Positions 51,242 through 60,004 of a DNA stretch of 64,000 nt are shown in pieces; position 1 is the stretch's first letter, and every line of letters begins with the position of its first letter. Position numbers and translations under genes: made by a program. The stretch comes from Myxococcus qinghaiensis (GTDB taxonomy: Bacteria > Myxococcota > Myxococcia > Myxococcales > Myxococcaceae): positions 558,001-622,000 of the forward strand of contig NZ_JAKCFA010000002.1 in NCBI RefSeq assembly GCF_024198215.1, read 5' to 3'. The notes below the pieces were generated by a model. That model searched no databases. It was given only the letters and a program-made list of their open reading frames with translations, and was not told the origin of the DNA.

Positions 51242-51275
51242 GGGCGACGCGGCCGGGACATGGCCGCGTCGTCCC
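51242..51275 (+). promoter_or_regulatory. strong hairpin between oxidase and propeller genes
   Basis: CGACGCGGCC (51245) pairs perfectly with GGCCGCGTCG (51262) with a 7-base loop, extended by GGG/CCC around one bulge, then CTCTTCTCC. It sits inside an operon, so it may act as an attenuator or a processing site that gives more oxidase than the downstream proteins, or it may end part of the transcripts. Confidence 0.55.
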
Positions 51276-51304
51276 CTCTTCTCCAGTCCTTGGATGTGCC
51301 CACC

Positions 51305-53293
51305 ATGCGCAAGAGCCTTGCCGTCCTCACCCTGGGCGTGTTGTCCCTGGGAGCCCTCGCCAGCGTTGGCTGGAAGCTCCTTTCGCGCGAAGAGCCGGTC
51401 CTCCCCGAGCCCGCGCCACCACTGCTCCCCGCCCCGCCCCCCGTCTTGGCCGAGCGCGAGGGTGTCTCCGTGCGCTTCGACCTGGCGCTGAGCGCGCGTC
51501 CCCGAGAGGCGACCAAGGGCGCGCCGCTCCAGGGCACCGCGCGCTTCGTCCTGTCGGACGCGAAGTCCGGTGCGCCCCTCCAGGACCGGCGCGTACTGGG
51601 ATGGATGTCCCTGCGCGAGCCCGACGCGGCGCCCATGGATGACGCGGCCTGCAAGGAGCGCGTGAAGACGTACCTGGGTGGCCTGCTATCCGCGCGCGCG
51701 GAGGTGGACCTGAATGCCTACTGGTTCATCACGCTGAACCATGACCAGACGCTGTCGGTCATCAACCCGCAGATCTCCTTCGACCGCACCAAGCTGCACA
51801 GCCTGGTCTCCGTGGGTGGCGAGGTGGCGGACTGGGCTCTGCTGACGGACCGCTCCGCGCTCTACGTGACGGTGCCCTCCGGCAACTCCGTGTCCGTGGT
51901 GGACCTTCAGCGCTTCCTCACGACACGCACGGTGCGCGTGGGCAAGAGCCCCGGCCGCGTCGTCGTGGCGCCGGATGGGCGCACCGCGTGGGTGAGCAAC
52001 GATGGCGATGGCACGGTGAGCGTCATCGACACCGCCGCCCATGCCGAAGAAGGGACGCTCGAAGTGGGCGCGGGCCGCCACGAGGTGACCTTCTCCGACG
52101 AGGGGCGCACCGCCTGGCTCACCAGCACGGAGGCCGACGTGCTCACCGCCGTGGACGTGGCCTCTCGCAAGGTGCTGGGCACGGTGCAGGTGGGTCCGGG
52201 CGCGGGCGATGTCGCCTGGAGTCCGGTGGCTCGCGCCGTCTTCGTGGCCCAGCCCCGCTCGAATGAGGTGCTGGTGGTGGACCCGGCGAGCCGCGAGGTG
52301 TCCCGTCGCATTGCCGTCAAGCCGGGGCTGGGCGCGCTGCGGTTCGACCGGACCGGGCGCTGGGCCTTCCTGCTGCATTCCGAGGCGGGCACGGTGGACA
52401 TCATCGACGCGGCCCGGAGCCAGGTGGCCCACACGTTGACTGGGTTCTCTGCGCCGGACTCGGTCGTCTTCACCGACGCCTTTGCCTATGTGCGCAACAC
52501 CTCTACGGGACGCGTGTCGCTGGTGGAGTTGAGGACGCTGGAGGGCGCAGGCACGCCATCGGTGGTGAACGTCACCATGGGCCAGCGCGCGCCGGAGGAG
52601 TCGCGGGGGTTGGGCCGCTCGGACCCCATCGCCGCGCTGCCCGAGGGCAACGGCGTCATCGTCGCTGGCACCGCGGACCGCGCGCTCTTCCTCTACCAGG
52701 AGGGCATGATGGCTCCGCGCGGCACGCACTTGAACTACGGCCGTGAGCCTCGGGCGGTGCTGGTGCTGGACCGCTCGCTGCGCGAAGTGGAGGCGGGCAC
52801 CTACTCCGCCACCACCACGGTTCGGGAGAACGGCACGTACGACGTGGCGTTCCTGCTCGACAACCCGCGCGCCATCGTTTGCATGGAGTGGAAGGTGGGC
52901 GGCGTTCCGGAGGACGCGGCGTTCGCGAAGAAGCTCCCGTTGAAGCTGACGGCCGGGTTCGACGCCACGCGCATCCTCACCGCCGGCACCACGACGCCAC
53001 TGCGCTTCAAGCTGGAGCCCACGCAGGGCCACGGGAGTCCTCCCGTGAGTCCCGAGGAGATTCGCGTCCTCCTGTTCAAGACGCCTGGCACCTGGCAGTT
53101 GCGCACCGAGCCTCGGCGCATCGCCGAGGGCGAGTTCGAGGTGGACTTCACCCCGCCGTCAGCGGGCCAGTACAAGTTCGTGGTGGGCGTCGAGAGTCGC
53201 GGCATCGACCTGGGCCGCCTGCCGCACTTCACCTTCGGCGTCGATGAGGCTCCGGCCCCGGCGACCGCTTCCGCCTCCGAGGTCCACCGATGA
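51305..53293 (+). CDS. YVTN beta-propeller protein of the oxidase operon
   Basis: 662 residues, exported or membrane-anchored by an N-terminal hydrophobic helix (SLAVLTLGVLSLGALASVGW). About residues 40-150 are a beta-rich domain (VSVRFDLALSARP). From 155 on are six or seven YVTN-type propeller blades (TLSVINPQISFDRTKLHSLV, LYVTVPSGNSVSVVDLQRFL, TAWVSNDGDGTVSVIDTAAH, NEVLVVDPASREVSRRIAV, GTVDIIDAARSQVAHTL). The last 150 residues form a beta-sandwich (FDATRILTAGTTTPLRFKLEP). Similar propellers dock to redox enzymes or sense ligands in the envelope. The next gene overlaps its stop by four bases (ATGA). ATG 51305 is preferred over ATG 51260, which would lie in the hairpin. Confidence 0.8.
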   Translation: MRKSLAVLTLGVLSLGALASVGWKLLSREEPVLPEPAPPLLPAPPPVLAEREGVSVRFDLALSARPREATKGAPLQGTARFVLSDAKSGAPLQDRRVLGWMSLREPDAAPMDDAACKERVKTYLGGLLSARAEVDLNAYWFITLNHDQTLSVINPQISFDRTKLHSLVSVGGEVADWALLTDRSALYVTVPSGNSVSVVDLQRFLTTRTVRVGKSPGRVVVAPDGRTAWVSNDGDGTVSVIDTAAHAEEGTLEVGAGRHEVTFSDEGRTAWLTSTEADVLTAVDVASRKVLGTVQVGPGAGDVAWSPVARAVFVAQPRSNEVLVVDPASREVSRRIAVKPGLGALRFDRTGRWAFLLHSEAGTVDIIDAARSQVAHTLTGFSAPDSVVFTDAFAYVRNTSTGRVSLVELRTLEGAGTPSVVNVTMGQRAPEESRGLGRSDPIAALPEGNGVIVAGTADRALFLYQEGMMAPRGTHLNYGREPRAVLVLDRSLREVEAGTYSATTTVRENGTYDVAFLLDNPRAIVCMEWKVGGVPEDAAFAKKLPLKLTAGFDATRILTAGTTTPLRFKLEPTQGHGSPPVSPEEIRVLLFKTPGTWQLRTEPRRIAEGEFEVDFTPPSAGQYKFVVGVESRGIDLGRLPHFTFGVDEAPAPATASASEVHR

Positions 53294-54423
53294 AGCCCTG
53301 TCTGTCGTCGCGCTCGAACCTCGTCGTCCTCGTGCTGGGGCTCATGGGAGGGCTGCCGGTGTCGGCGCAGGAGGTCGCCGTGCCCGCGCCCAAGCCCAAG
53401 GCAGCGACGTCATTGGACGTGGAGGTCCCTGATGTGGAGCTGGTGGACCAGACGGGCCGCGCGGTGAAGCTGTGGACGGACCTGGTCCGGGGCCAGACGG
53501 TGGCCATCAACTTCATCTTCACGCGCTGCAAGACCATCTGTTCGCCGATGACGGCGACCGTGGCGCGCGTGCAGAAGGAGCTGGGGCCCAGGAGCAACGT
53601 GCGCTTCATCTCAATCACCCTGGACGTGGCCAACGACACGCCCGAGCGCATGGCGAAGTTCGCCGAGCCCTTCAAGCCCGGCCCGGGCTGGTCCTTCCTC
53701 ACGGGGGAGCCGGCGAAGGTGAAGCAGGCGCTGGTGGCGCTCGGAGGTTACGTGCCGGACAAGGAGGCGCATCGCCCCACCGTGCTCGTGGGCAACGCGG
53801 TGGCGGGCACGTGGACGCGCGTGGACGGGCTGGGGAGTCCCAGCGTCCTCCTCGCGGCGATTCGCGAGGCCCAGGCGGCTTCGGCGGGACCTTCGGAGCT
53901 GGGGGCGACGGCGCAGACGGACGCGAGCGCGCAGGATGCCTCCGCCGAGAAGTACTTCACCAACACGGAGCTGGTGGACCAGCACGGCAAGACGCATCGG
54001 TTCTACGAGGACCTGGTGCGCGGACGGAAGGTGCTCATCAATTTCGCGTTCACCGCGTGCAAGGGCGCGTGTTCGCCCATCACGAAACATCTGGCGCAGG
54101 TGCAGGAGAAGCTCGGCGGTCGCGTGGGCAAGGACATCACGATGATCACCCTCTCGGTGGACCCGGCCAACGACACGCCCAAGAGCCTGGGCACCTTCAC
54201 CAAGAAGATGGGCGTGCGGCCCGGCTGGTACTTCCTCACGGGCGCGCGCGAGAACATCACCCTCGTGCTCAAGAAGCTGGGGGGCTACGTCGATGACCCG
54301 GATGCGCACAACACCACGCTGCTCATCGGCGATTCGGCCACGGGGATGTGGGTGAAGTCTCCAGCGATGGCGCAGGTGGAGAACATCGTCTACGCCGTCG
54401 AGCACCTGAACGACCCGAGGTAG
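53290..54423 (+). CDS. tandem SCO1/SenC copper-chaperone protein
   Basis: 377 residues. An N-terminal signal region (LVVLVLGLMGGLPVSAQE) is followed by two complete SCO domains. Domain 1: C80-KTI-C84 and His161 (DKEAHRPT). Domain 2: C257-KGA-C261 and His340 (DPDAHNTT). Both keep the CxxxCP loop and distal His that bind Cu(I)/Cu(II), so both should be active. SCO proteins load copper into cytochrome oxidase and other cuproenzymes and can also act as thiol reductants. Tandem fusions are unusual. Its start overlaps the propeller gene, and the cytochrome/binding-protein gene starts 4 bases after its stop. Most likely job: deliver copper to the large oxidase. Confidence 0.9.
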   Translation: MKPCLSSRSNLVVLVLGLMGGLPVSAQEVAVPAPKPKAATSLDVEVPDVELVDQTGRAVKLWTDLVRGQTVAINFIFTRCKTICSPMTATVARVQKELGPRSNVRFISITLDVANDTPERMAKFAEPFKPGPGWSFLTGEPAKVKQALVALGGYVPDKEAHRPTVLVGNAVAGTWTRVDGLGSPSVLLAAIREAQAASAGPSELGATAQTDASAQDASAEKYFTNTELVDQHGKTHRFYEDLVRGRKVLINFAFTACKGACSPITKHLAQVQEKLGGRVGKDITMITLSVDPANDTPKSLGTFTKKMGVRPGWYFLTGARENITLVLKKLGGYVDDPDAHNTTLLIGDSATGMWVKSPAMAQVENIVYAVEHLNDPR

Positions 54424-54427
54424 CGAC

Positions 54428-56074
54428 ATGCCGAGGCAGCATGACGAAGCCCGCGCCGTCGACGTCTCGCGAGGTGCGAGCGTCGAGTCCCGTGGCGCTC
54501 CGTGGGTCTTGATGGTCCTGGCGTCGCTGTGGCTCGGCTGCAAGCAGGCGGAGTCGACGCCTGCTCCGGTGGATCCGCTGATGGCGAAGCGTGGGCGAAG
54601 CCTCTTCCAACGGGGCCAGAGTGTTCGGGGCAATCCCCTCATGGGCTTCCTCGCACCCGAGCGAGTGGAGCTGAGCGGCGAGGTGGCCGCCTGTGCTCGC
54701 TGTCATGGTCCTTCGGGTCGTGGGAGTCGCGAGGGTGGCGTGGAGGTGCCTGACATCACGCCGGGGGCGCTGGGACACTCGCGCGCTCGGGCGGTGGGGG
54801 CGCTGGAGGACCGCGCGCGTCCCGCATACTCGCGGACCACGTTGTTGCGCGCCATCACCCAGGGCATCTCCGCCAGCGGTCGAGAGCTGGGCGTGACGAT
54901 GCCCCGGTACGCGCTGGACGATGCGGAGCGGGAGGAGCTGCTCGCATACCTGGGGCAGCTTGGCGAACATCCGGACCCGGGCGTCTCCCCCACGACCCTC
55001 TCAGTGGGCGCGGCGTTGCCCCTCACGGGAAGACGGGGCCCGCTGGGACAGGAAGCCGCGGCCGTGGTGCGCGCGGTGTTCGCGGACGTGAATGCCAGTG
55101 GCGGCATCTTCCGCAGGAAGCTGGAGTTGCTCGTCGAAGACGATGCCGCGCTCCATGCTCCGCAGAAAGCCACGCCTCCAGGCTCGGATGCCACCACGCG
55201 ATTGCTGGACCGAGGAGTGCTCGCGCTGGTGGCCAGCATGCGTCGGGGACCGTTACCCTCCGACGCGAGACTCACCGAGGAAGGCGCGCCCCTCGTGCTC
55301 CCCCTCGCCTTGAACGGAGGCACCTCCGACGAGGACAGCCCCGTGTTCTTCCTCTACCCGGATGAGCCCGCGCTCGCTCGACTCGCGGTGCAGTCCCTCG
55401 CCGCCACTCGCGAGTCAGAGCTGCGACGCAAGCCACTGGTCATCGTCCACACGGGCGGCGATGAAGGCCAGGCCTGGGCACAAGCCGTGCGCGCGGAGAC
55501 GACGCGCCGGGAGCTTCGCGCCCCCATGGAGCTGCTCCTCCCGGACGGCCCGCTCCCCGTGGAGCACTGGGCCTCCGCGCCACCACCCGCCGTGCTGTAC
55601 GCGGGAACACCCGAGGGCCTCGACACCTTGCTGCGTGCCCTGGAGGCCCACGCCCCCACGGTGCGAGTCCTCGCACCGGCGAGCCTCGCCATCCCCGAAG
55701 TGGTCGGCGCCTCCACGGGGCGCATCCACTTCCTCTACCCCGCCGGCCTCGGAGAACGAGCCCCTGAGTTCAAGGACTTCGCCGCGTTCATGAAGCGACA
55801 TGGCCTGGCGCCAGGACACACCTCGTTTCAGTTCGGCGCCTACGCCGCCGCGCGAGTCCTCGTGGAAGCCCTCACCCGCGCTGGCGCGGAGGTCACCCGA
55901 GCCAGCCTGACGCAACAACTGGAGACCCTGCGCGACTTCGACACGGGCGTCTCTCCCCCCGTCACCTTCGGCGTCAATCGCCGCGTGGGCGTGCAAGGTG
56001 GACAGCTCGCGGCGTTGGACCCCACCACGAATCAGCTCGTCCCAGTGTCTGACTGGATACCCCTGACACCCTAG
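54428..56074 (+). CDS. cytochrome c fused to a type-1 periplasmic binding protein
   Basis: 548 residues, lipobox LGC (WLGCKQ). Residues about 50-175 are a class I cytochrome c with one heme site C89-ARC-H93 and a likely axial Met in GVTMPRY; the rest (about 190-540) is a Leu/Ile/Val-binding-protein type fold with VGAALPLTGRRGPLGQEA, VVRAVFADVNASGG and FGVNRRVGVQGGQ. The binding protein usually feeds an ABC transporter, but none is encoded here. As a fusion it could couple ligand binding to electron transfer, or accept electrons from the oxidase. Four bases separate it from the SCO gene. The N-terminal 25 residues before the hydrophobic stretch are atypical, so an internal start is possible. 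Confidence 0.82.
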   Translation: MPRQHDEARAVDVSRGASVESRGAPWVLMVLASLWLGCKQAESTPAPVDPLMAKRGRSLFQRGQSVRGNPLMGFLAPERVELSGEVAACARCHGPSGRGSREGGVEVPDITPGALGHSRARAVGALEDRARPAYSRTTLLRAITQGISASGRELGVTMPRYALDDAEREELLAYLGQLGEHPDPGVSPTTLSVGAALPLTGRRGPLGQEAAAVVRAVFADVNASGGIFRRKLELLVEDDAALHAPQKATPPGSDATTRLLDRGVLALVASMRRGPLPSDARLTEEGAPLVLPLALNGGTSDEDSPVFFLYPDEPALARLAVQSLAATRESELRRKPLVIVHTGGDEGQAWAQAVRAETTRRELRAPMELLLPDGPLPVEHWASAPPPAVLYAGTPEGLDTLLRALEAHAPTVRVLAPASLAIPEVVGASTGRIHFLYPAGLGERAPEFKDFAAFMKRHGLAPGHTSFQFGAYAAARVLVEALTRAGAEVTRASLTQQLETLRDFDTGVSPPVTFGVNRRVGVQGGQLAALDPTTNQLVPVSDWIPLTP

Positions 56075-56098
56075 CGGTTGTGTGCGAGCGTCGGACGC

Positions 56099-56764
56099 AT
56101 GGCCCTGCCCCAGACCCGCTTCATCGAGACCACCCTGCGCTCGCCGCTGATGCAGTTGCCCGTTCGGACCGTGGTCTTCGAACTGGAGAAGGCGCGCGTG
56201 CTGCTATCACCCGCCTCGGTGCTCACCGCCGAGCAGCTCCAGGAAGCCGGCCCCGTCACCGACATCGTCGCCCCGAGCCTGATGCACACCGCGGGCATGA
56301 AGGCCGCCGCGAAGGCCCATCCGACGGCGCGACTCTGGGGACCCGTGGGTGTGAGGAAGAAGCTTCCCGAGCTGACGTGGCACGGCCAGCTCGATGGAGA
56401 CCCCTGGCCCTTCGAGCGTGAGCTCTCACTGCATCCCCTCCAGGGGCTGCCGAAGCTGCGTGAGAGCGCGTTCCTGCACACCGCCTCGAAAGCGCTCTAC
56501 CTGACCGACATGGTCTTCAACATCCCGGAGCCCAAGGGCCTCGCCGCCTGGCTGTTCTTCAGGACGTTCGGCACCTACCGCCGCTTCGCCGTGAGCAAAC
56601 TGTTCCTCCGCTACGTCAAGGATTGGCCCGCGTTCGAGGACTCCATCGCGAAGCTCGCCGCGCTCGACTTCCAGCACGTGATTCCCTCGCACGGAGACGC
56701 GGTGCTGAACGAGGGCAAGCCCAGGCTGCTCGCCGCGCTTCGCGAACGTCAACTGCCCGCCTGA
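56099..56764 (+). CDS. DUF4336-like protein, degenerate MBL fold
   Basis: 221 residues without signal peptide. It has the DUF4336 pattern: MPQTRFIETTLRSPLMQLPV-like start, VVFELEKARVLLSP, APSLMHTAGMKAAAKAHPTARLWGP, LYLTDMVFNI, and a late VIPSHGDAVL. The fold is related to metallo-beta-lactamases but the HxHxDH metal motif is missing, so it is not an ordinary hydrolase. Function unknown. ATG 56099 fits; a start at 56078 is also open. It follows the redox operon by 24 bases and converges on the histidine kinase with a 4-base gap. Confidence 0.75.
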   Translation: MALPQTRFIETTLRSPLMQLPVRTVVFELEKARVLLSPASVLTAEQLQEAGPVTDIVAPSLMHTAGMKAAAKAHPTARLWGPVGVRKKLPELTWHGQLDGDPWPFERELSLHPLQGLPKLRESAFLHTASKALYLTDMVFNIPEPKGLAAWLFFRTFGTYRRFAVSKLFLRYVKDWPAFEDSIAKLAALDFQHVIPSHGDAVLNEGKPRLLAALRERQLPA

Positions 56765-56768
56765 CGCC

Positions 56769-58166
56769 TCACGACGCGGCTCGCAGCGCCACCGGAATCT
56801 CGATGACCACCTCCGCTCCGGCGGCCCTCGGCTCCGACGCGACATAGGCACGGCCACCATGCTGCTCCGCCACCTCCCGGACAATGGCCAGTCCCAGGCC
56901 CGTGCCTGACGTGTGCACGTCACCGAGCACGCGGTGGAAGGGCTCGAACACGACTTCGCGCTCGGCCGGAGGAATGCCCGGCCCCATGTCCGCCACGCGC
57001 ACCTGATAGCGCCCGCCCTCTCGCAGCAGCCGCACGTGAATCTCTCCCCCCTCCGGAGAGAACTTCAGGGCGTTGGACAGCAGGTTGTCGACGGCCTGCC
57101 GCAAACCGCCGGCGTCGAAGCTCGCCTCAGCGGGACCCGGCGCATCCATTCGAATCATCTGGCCCCTGCGCTCCGCCTCCGCGCGCGCCCCCTCCACCGC
57201 TTGTGAGATGAGCTGAGACAAATCTCCGCGCTTCCGGTCCCACCCTCCTCGGCCCGCCACCGCGAGGTCCAGGAGGTTTCCCGCGAGCACCGCCAGCCGG
57301 TCCACCTCCCGCCGCGAGTCGAGCATGCTGGCGCGCAGTTCCTCCGGCGTTCGCTCCCGGCGCAGCGCCAGGTCCATGCTGGTGCGCATCAGGGTCAACG
57401 GCGTGCGCAGCTCATGCGCCGCGCCAGCGATGAGTCGCTCCTGCGTCTCCCGCGCGCCACGCAGCCGCTCCGTCGCCTCCGCCAGCACCGCTCGAAGCTG
57501 GCCAATCTCGTCGCGCTCCCGGTCCTCCACGGGCGCGCGGGAGAAATCTCCCTCTCGCAGCTGGCCCAGGTGGCGGGTGATGGCCGCGAGCCTTCGCGCC
57601 AGCTTTCGCGCCAGCGCGGTCTGCACCGCCAGCAACGCCAGCCCCAGCACCGCCGCCAGCGAGAGCGCCATCCGGTAGTACGTCCCCACGGAGCCATCCA
57701 CCTGCCCCAGCGACGCGGACAGGCGCAACGCATAGCGCTCCCCATGAGGAGAGCGGACATTCACACGCACCTCGCGCCACCGCTCGCCATTCGAATCCAC
57801 CTGCGTCAGGAGCCGAGGCTCGCCTCCAGGCTCTCCCGGCACGAGGCGCTCCTCCCCCGCATCCACCCCCGCGGGCCCTTGCGGATAGCTCACCACCAGC
57901 GACCCATCCGGCCCATACAGATAGCCATGGGGCGCGAAGGGCCGCACCTGCTCCAGGAGCGGCGACACCGCCATGTGCAGGTGGACCTTCTGCCCGGGCC
58001 CGTCGAACAGGCTCACACTCTCGACGGCGGCCTGGGCCAACAACGCGCGGTCCAACGAGCGCTCCAGGTCATAGCGGAAGAGCTGTCCCGCGAGCCCCAG
58101 CGCGGTGAGCATCGCCAGCACGGGGAGGAGCGCGCCCAGGACCCAGAGGCGCCGTGCAATCATCAC
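56769..58166 (-). CDS. sensor histidine kinase with HAMP domain
   Basis: 465 residues. TM1 near 8-30 (WVLGALLPVLAMLTALGLAG), a periplasmic sensor of about 130 residues, TM2 (MALSLAAVLGLALLAVQTAL), HAMP, HisKA with His in AGAAHELRTPLTLM (about residue 254), and HATPase motifs DNLLSNALKFSP, VADMGPGIPP and GTGLGLAIV. Its ATG overlaps the response regulator stop by 4 bases. The periplasmic part contains several His and could sense a metal (VHLHMAV), which would fit the copper operon next door, but this is only a suggestion. Confidence 0.93.
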   Translation of the reverse strand: MMIARRLWVLGALLPVLAMLTALGLAGQLFRYDLERSLDRALLAQAAVESVSLFDGPGQKVHLHMAVSPLLEQVRPFAPHGYLYGPDGSLVVSYPQGPAGVDAGEERLVPGEPGGEPRLLTQVDSNGERWREVRVNVRSPHGERYALRLSASLGQVDGSVGTYYRMALSLAAVLGLALLAVQTALARKLARRLAAITRHLGQLREGDFSRAPVEDRERDEIGQLRAVLAEATERLRGARETQERLIAGAAHELRTPLTLMRTSMDLALRRERTPEELRASMLDSRREVDRLAVLAGNLLDLAVAGRGGWDRKRGDLSQLISQAVEGARAEAERRGQMIRMDAPGPAEASFDAGGLRQAVDNLLSNALKFSPEGGEIHVRLLREGGRYQVRVADMGPGIPPAEREVVFEPFHRVLGDVHTSGTGLGLAIVREVAEQHGGRAYVASEPRAAGAEVVIEIPVALRAAS

Positions 58167-58849
58167 GACGATTCGTCCGTGGCCACCGTCAGCTTGTAGC
58201 CCACGCCACGCACGGAGCGGATGGCGACGTCGGAGACCTGCAGGCGCTCCAGCTTCGCGCGCAAGTAGCCCACATACACATCCAGCACGTTGCCATGTCC
58301 CTCGAAGTCCGGGCCCCAGGCCTGGGCCATCAGCCGGGCTCTCACCTGCGCCTCGCCCGGGTGCTTCGCCAGCGCGGAGAAGAGCGCGAACTCACGCGGC
58401 GTCAGCGGCTCCTCGCGGCCTCCCTTGCAGAGCACCCGGCGGCGCGGGTCCATCACCACGCAGCCCAAGCGCACGGCGCCAGTGTCCGGCTCGCCCCGCC
58501 GCGCCAACGCCTCCAGTCGCGCCAGCAGCTCCTCGAAGTCGAAGGGCTTCACCAGGTAGTCGTCCGCGCCCGAGCGCAGGCCCGTCACCTTCTCCGGGGT
58601 GGTGCCACGCGCGGTGAGCATCAACACCGGCGTGCGCACTCCCGCGCTCCGCCAGTGCTTGAGCAGCGTGACGCCGTCCACTTCCGGCAGCGCCCAGTCC
58701 AGGATGATGACGTCGAAGCCCTCCCGGGCCCCTACTTCCAACGCCTCACCACCTCGGGTGCAGACCTCGACGGAGTGCCCCTCCTCCGCCAATCCCCGCT
58801 GGAGCAGGGCCACCATCTTCACTTCGTCTTCGACGAGCAACAACCGCAT
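58163..58849 (-). CDS. OmpR/PhoB-family response regulator
   Basis: 228 residues. Receiver with acidic pair (VEDE), phosphoacceptor in IILDWALPEVDG, Thr and Lys in LMLTARGTT and YLVKPFDFEEL, then a winged-helix domain (LTPREFALFSALAKHPGEAQVR, VGYLRAKLERL, RSVRGVGYKL). Start ATG 58849. It works with the cotranscribed kinase. Targets cannot be seen from sequence. Confidence 0.95.
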   Translation of the reverse strand: MRLLLVEDEVKMVALLQRGLAEEGHSVEVCTRGGEALEVGAREGFDVIILDWALPEVDGVTLLKHWRSAGVRTPVLMLTARGTTPEKVTGLRSGADDYLVKPFDFEELLARLEALARRGEPDTGAVRLGCVVMDPRRRVLCKGGREEPLTPREFALFSALAKHPGEAQVRARLMAQAWGPDFEGHGNVLDVYVGYLRAKLERLQVSDVAIRSVRGVGYKLTVATDESS

Positions 58850-58922
58850 GTGAAGCCCCCTGCGCGCGCAGCTTTCCACGCTCCGCAGGGGCGTTTCCAG
58901 CGGCATTCCCGACACAAGCGGC

Positions 58923-59897
58923 TCAGGTCGGAGCGGAGGGCCCTGACGCGCTGGACACCGGGGATGAGTCAGACCGCATCCCGTGGTCGATGAGGAAGGT
59001 CCGCACGGCGTCGGAGATCTCCGTCCCCGCCTCCAGCAACCCGGCGTGGCCCGCGTCATCCACCTGCATCCAGTGGGCATGCGGCAGGCTGTCGCGCATG
59101 CGGATCATCTCCCGCAGGGGCACCAGGGTGTCGTCGCGCGCGGCGATGATGAGCGTGGGCACCTTGACGGAAGGCAGCACATCCCACGCGTGCCCTTCCG
59201 CCAGCCCGCGCAGCGTGAACCAGTAGGCCTTGGGGCTCATGGTCCGCAGCGCTCGCAGGAACTCGTCGATGTCGTCCCGAGGCGCGCGCGCTCGCAGCGC
59301 TCCCACCGCGCGGGCCATGGGATAGGCGAGGCGACTGCCCAGCACCGCGCGCACCACCGGGGTGACGAGCGGCACCGCGGGGGTCGCCATCCGGAAGACC
59401 TCGCGCGCGGTGGACAGCGCGGCGCGCGCGGCCAGGCCCATGTCGCCGGAGCCCGGAGCCCCCGGCGTGCCGGCGATGAGCGTCATCGCGGGCACCAGGT
59501 CCGGCCGTCGCCGGTACAGCTCCAAGAGGACGCGCACGCCCATGGAGAAGGCCACCTGGTGTGGGGGCCGACCATCGCCGCGCGCCATCACCTCCTCGGT
59601 GACGCGCTCCAAATCCCCCACGTGCACGGAGACGTCGTAGTCGCCGCCGCGCGACTCCTCGCTGCCGCCGTGCCCCCGGTAGTTCCAGTGCACCACCCGG
59701 TGGTCCTGCTCCAGGCTGGTGACGATGTGGCGCCAGAAGTTCTCCGAGGTGCCAATGCCATTGCTCAGCAACACCGTGGCGCGAGTCTTCAGCGCGTCGT
59801 CCGCGGCCTGCTCGAGCAGGTCACCGACGTGGGTGTGCCAGGCCACCCGGGTCCCATCCGGTGCGACGACATAACGCGTGGCGCGACGATAGGGCAT
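58923..59897 (-). CDS. alpha/beta hydrolase
   Basis: 324 residues. Fold motifs: HWNYRGHGGSEE after strand 4, nucleophile elbow AFSMG (Ser at about 118, with Ala for the first Gly), the acid in IIAARDDTLVP and His in VDDAGHAGLLEAG. It could be an esterase, lipase or C-C hydrolase; the elbow variant and the lack of a signal peptide do not settle which. Upstream of the response regulator on the same strand with a 73-base gap. Confidence 0.87.
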   Translation of the reverse strand: MPYRRATRYVVAPDGTRVAWHTHVGDLLEQAADDALKTRATVLLSNGIGTSENFWRHIVTSLEQDHRVVHWNYRGHGGSEESRGGDYDVSVHVGDLERVTEEVMARGDGRPPHQVAFSMGVRVLLELYRRRPDLVPAMTLIAGTPGAPGSGDMGLAARAALSTAREVFRMATPAVPLVTPVVRAVLGSRLAYPMARAVGALRARAPRDDIDEFLRALRTMSPKAYWFTLRGLAEGHAWDVLPSVKVPTLIIAARDDTLVPLREMIRMRDSLPHAHWMQVDDAGHAGLLEAGTEISDAVRTFLIDHGMRSDSSPVSSASGPSAPT

Positions 59898-60004
59898 GCC
59901 CCTTCACCATGATGCGGGGACGGCGGGGGCGCAAGCGGTCCTTCCCGGCATCCGCGGTGCGGAACACCGTCCCGTGACACGCCCGTCCAAGGTATGAGGA
60001 CGCC

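Noticed and set aside
45892-51654. 975- and 940-codon open frames antisense to the multicopper oxidase
   Set aside because: The copper motifs, lipobox and repeat symmetry are all on the plus strand.
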